This document shows, in pieces, positions 62,168 to 64,000 of a DNA stretch of 64,000 bases. This DNA comes from Terriglobus albidus (lineage in GTDB: Bacteria; Acidobacteriota; Terriglobia; Terriglobales; Acidobacteriaceae). Under the pieces are notes generated by a model. The model saw only the letters and a program-made list of their open reading frames with translations, searched no databases and was not told where the DNA came from. How positions within the stretch are numbered: the stretch's first letter is position 1; each line of letters begins with the position of its first letter. The stretch spans positions 62,001-126,000 of the forward strand of contig NZ_JAGTAS010000051.1 in NCBI RefSeq assembly GCF_025685425.1, in the 5' to 3' direction. Made by a program: the position numbers and the translations under genes.

Positions 62168-62866
62168 TTACATGCCCAGCAGCAGGCTGTTGAAGGTGTT
62201 CAGCAGCGGGCTGAGGCCGATGGAGATAAGCCTCCCACCGAGGAACATCAGGATCAGGATGGAGAACATGCCGATGCGGTCGTACGTCTCCAGCACGGAG
62301 TAGGGGAGAAAGTGCCGCAGCACCTTGCTGCCGTCGAGCGGAGGCAGCGGAATCAGGTTGAAGACGAACAGGGAGAGATTGATCAGCACGCCGAAATAGA
62401 GCAGCAGCGCGATGGGAAACAGCGCCGGCAGCCCTTCGGTCGACGCCTGGGGAATGCGGAACGCCACCATCACTGCCGTCAGGACGGATCTTCCGCCGTC
62501 AGCCGTTGCATGCTTGATGATCAGCAGCAGCAACAAGCTTGACGTCGCTACAAAGAGATTCGAGGCGGGCCCGGCCAGCGTCACCAGGATGTCATCGCGC
62601 TTGTAGTTCTTGAAGTTACGCGGCGTGACCGGTGTCGGCTTCGCCCAGCCGATCAGCGGCATGTGGTAGAACATCGCCATCAGCGGCATGATGACCGATC
62701 CAAACGGATCGATATGCTTGACCGGATTCAACGTGATCCGTCCCAGCATCCGTGCTGTCGGATCACCAAGGCGGTTGGCCATCCATGCGTGCGCCGCCTC
62801 GTGGATGCAAAAAGCAAACACAAGAACGACAAATTCGAACAGGATCAGAAGGACTTCTTGATTCAT
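62168..62866 (-). CDS. Site-2 protease family membrane metalloprotease (M50)
   Basis: 232 residues, about six helices. Zinc motif HEAAH (His22, Glu23, His26) in helix 1 and the LPPLDGSKVLRHF motif, equivalent to the family NPDG, later in the chain. The short form without PDZ or CBS domains is that of the Mername/YwhC-like subgroup. It should cut membrane-spanning segments; the target is unknown. Transcribed toward trpS with a 43-bp gap, so possibly co-transcribed. Confidence 0.9.
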   Translation of the reverse strand: MNQEVLLILFEFVVLVFAFCIHEAAHAWMANRLGDPTARMLGRITLNPVKHIDPFGSVIMPLMAMFYHMPLIGWAKPTPVTPRNFKNYKRDDILVTLAGPASNLFVATSSLLLLLIIKHATADGGRSVLTAVMVAFRIPQASTEGLPALFPIALLLYFGVLINLSLFVFNLIPLPPLDGSKVLRHFLPYSVLETYDRIGMFSILILMFLGGRLISIGLSPLLNTFNSLLLGM

Positions 62867-62914
62867 GGATGGCTCTTACTGAGATGGTAGCAGTCTGGGA
62901 GAGCTACACGGCCG

Positions 62915-62996
62915 GGCGCCCCATCCATTGCTACTCACCCCAACGAACGAAGTTCGTCGGGGACTCCGCACCTGGGGCACCCGGTGTATGGGTGCT
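62915..62996. repeat. GGCGCCCC...GGGGCACCC repeat flanking a possibly truncated gene
   Basis: Opens with GGGCGCCCCATCCATTGC, has the CCCC.ACGAAC..GTTCGT.GGGG hairpin, and closes with TGGGGCACCCGGTGTATGGGTG. It ends 4 bp before the stop codon of the gene at 63001. Confidence 0.6.
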
Positions 62997-63000
62997 TCAA

Positions 63001-63546
63001 CTATTTCGCCGTAATCTCGCCGCGTAGTGTCAGTGGCTGGCGGTCGTCCAGTACGACACCGCGGCGGATCACTGTGCTGTCCTCCGCCGTGATGTTGTAG
63101 CCGAAGGTCATCCGGATACCAGAGCAGAGCTCCAGGCCTTTGCCGGCTGAGGCGAAGATGTGACGCGCCAACATGCAGCGGAATCTTTTCCCCAGCCAGT
63201 GATTCAACCCCAGCGGCGAGCGGTCGAAGGCCTCCCAGAAGAAGAGCAGCGGCTTGCGCGGGTAGTAGCGTGCTGCATCCACCTCCGGCAGCAACTCCGC
63301 CTCGAAGGTGAGGTTGCGCGGGTCCAGCGACTCGATCAGCACGTTCATCGGCAGCTCGGTCATCAACGTGGAGTTCAGGCGGCCGCCGTGCGGACGGCCC
63401 AGAACGATTTGGTGCAGCTCATCACGGACGATCTCAGCACGGCGGTCATAGCCCTCGTGCCGGGTGAACTCATCGTTCAGATGCGCAATCCACTTCTTGA
63501 AGATGATCTCGGCTTCGGGCGTTGGTCTGAGGTCGGTCGCTGGCAT
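63001..63546 (-). CDS. Acyltransferase-like protein, possibly C-terminally truncated
   Basis: 181 residues. N-terminal helical domain (EAEIIFKKWIAHLNDEFTRHEGYDRRAEIVRDELHQ), GRPHGGRLNSTLMTELPMNVLIESLDPRNLTFE, and LGLNHWLGKRFRCMLARHIFASAGKG. The last part (GIRMTFGYNITAEDSTVIRRGVVLDDRQPLTL) looks like the first turns of a left-handed beta-helix, as in LbetaH acyltransferases, but it stops after about one coil. From memory of the family the full helix is much longer, so the end may be lost. The stop lies 4 bp from an intergenic repeat. Confidence 0.65.
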   Translation of the reverse strand: MPATDLRPTPEAEIIFKKWIAHLNDEFTRHEGYDRRAEIVRDELHQIVLGRPHGGRLNSTLMTELPMNVLIESLDPRNLTFEAELLPEVDAARYYPRKPLLFFWEAFDRSPLGLNHWLGKRFRCMLARHIFASAGKGLELCSGIRMTFGYNITAEDSTVIRRGVVLDDRQPLTLRGEITAK

Positions 63547-63560
63547 GGCGGCAGTTTAGT

Positions 63561-64000
63561 CTATTCGACCGCAAAGATTGCAGTCACGGTGGCGGCACGC
63601 TCCACCTTGCGGCTATTGATTGCCAGCGGCTGTATCGTCGCCTTGTCAGCGGCGGCCATGGCCATCCGCATCATCGGAACGGGGCGTGGGGCTTGCGGCG
63701 CTTCGTTGCTGGCATAGACCAGCGGTCCCAGCTTTGAGTGCAGGCCGGCCGCCATCTGCTCGGCGATGCGCTGTGCGTGGGCAAGCGCTTTGGCAGCCGC
63801 CTGCGCCTCCAGCGCCAACTCGTCCTTCAACTGCCAGTCGATGGCTCCGCTCTGGTTCGCGCCGGCCTTGACTGCCGTGTCCAGTACCTTGGCCGCGGTC
63901 TCGGGCGAGGTCTTCACGCTCCAGGACTGGACCAGACGGAAGCGGTTCGCGGCGCGGTCCGGAGGAAGCTGCTTGATCTCAAAATCATTCAGCGGCGAGA
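63561..64000 (-). CDS. SIMPL (DUF541) domain protein, N-terminus outside window
   Basis: The frame is open to the window end, so the start lies beyond 64000; about 146 C-terminal residues are visible. The segment SPLNDFEIKQLPPDRAANRF, LVQSWSVKT, and the helix AAAKALAHAQRIAEQMAAGLHSKLGPLVYASN followed by the C-terminal strand ATVTAIFAVE match the SIMPL/DUF541 fold, usually a secreted or periplasmic oligomer. Related BP26 and YggE proteins are of uncertain function. It sits 14 bp upstream of the acyltransferase-like gene on the same strand. Confidence 0.82.
   Translation of the reverse strand, partial: SPLNDFEIKQLPPDRAANRFRLVQSWSVKTSPETAAKVLDTAVKAGANQSGAIDWQLKDELALEAQAAAKALAHAQRIAEQMAAGLHSKLGPLVYASNEAPQAPRPVPMMRMAMAAADKATIQPLAINSRKVERAATVTAIFAVE

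Overview
The window looks like a chromosomal segment of an acidobacterium of the Terriglobus/Granulicella/Edaphobacter type. This rests on family knowledge, not on a search. The markers are three very large TonB-dependent receptors with an N-terminal carboxypeptidase-regulatory-like domain, a fused YncE propeller/phosphoesterase, a GH79 enzyme of the Acidobacterium beta-glucuronidase type, DUF6152 and DUF6644 proteins, a split glycine decarboxylase, and intergenic DNA full of short palindromic repeats. No phage, plasmid, CRISPR array or large mobile island is visible.

Layout. 0-5 kb: edge of an exopolysaccharide or surface-glycan locus (wecB cut by the window edge, a zinc-ribbon methyltransferase, an asparagine synthase) and a secreted DUF882 peptidase-like protein. 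5-15 kb: secreted phosphoesterases, a DUF3011 protein, a short-chain dehydrogenase, tRNA-Ile(CAU), a GT87-like membrane protein, small membrane proteins and thpR. 15-22 kb: a REP-associated transposase (RAYT) beside glmS, then the first TonB-dependent receptor and a histidine phosphatase. 22-36 kb: GH79, purS, ppa, a dienelactone hydrolase, an APC permease, tRNA-Ser(GCU), an MFS carrier, an M24 protein, pfkA, a HAD phosphatase, a PLP dehydratase and a cytochrome c'-like protein. 36-41.5 kb: an uncharacterised secreted protein, a probable cysteine-responsive leader, the DUF6152-DUF6644-DUF6644 operon, tatA, a beta-barrel protein and glgC. 43-48 kb: the glycine cleavage operon gcvT-gcvH-gcvPA-gcvPB plus a small gene. 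48-64 kb: tRNA-Arg(CCG), an MBL-fold protein, receptors two and three around an ABC-F ATPase, an amidohydrolase, trpS, a site-2 protease, a possibly truncated acyltransferase-like protein and a SIMPL protein cut by the window end.

The most notable signal is at 37149-37364. A near-consensus promoter overlapped by a perfect palindrome appears to start transcription exactly on the AUG of a 16-residue peptide with three consecutive cysteines. An antiterminator strand, an internal hairpin and an intrinsic terminator follow, which is the layout of a leaderless, cysteine-responsive transcription attenuator. Directly behind it lies one of three copies of a roughly 115 bp MITE-like element, and then the DUF6152/DUF6644 operon, whose mature secreted protein should begin His-His and may be a metal-binding partner of two membrane proteins.

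The second theme is intergenic repeats: at least four families of palindromes (a TTGCTTAAG-tagged REP, a GCTTCGC-loop hairpin whose arms co-vary, a twin roughly 95 bp repeat, and the MITE-like element), with a RAYT as a possible mobiliser.
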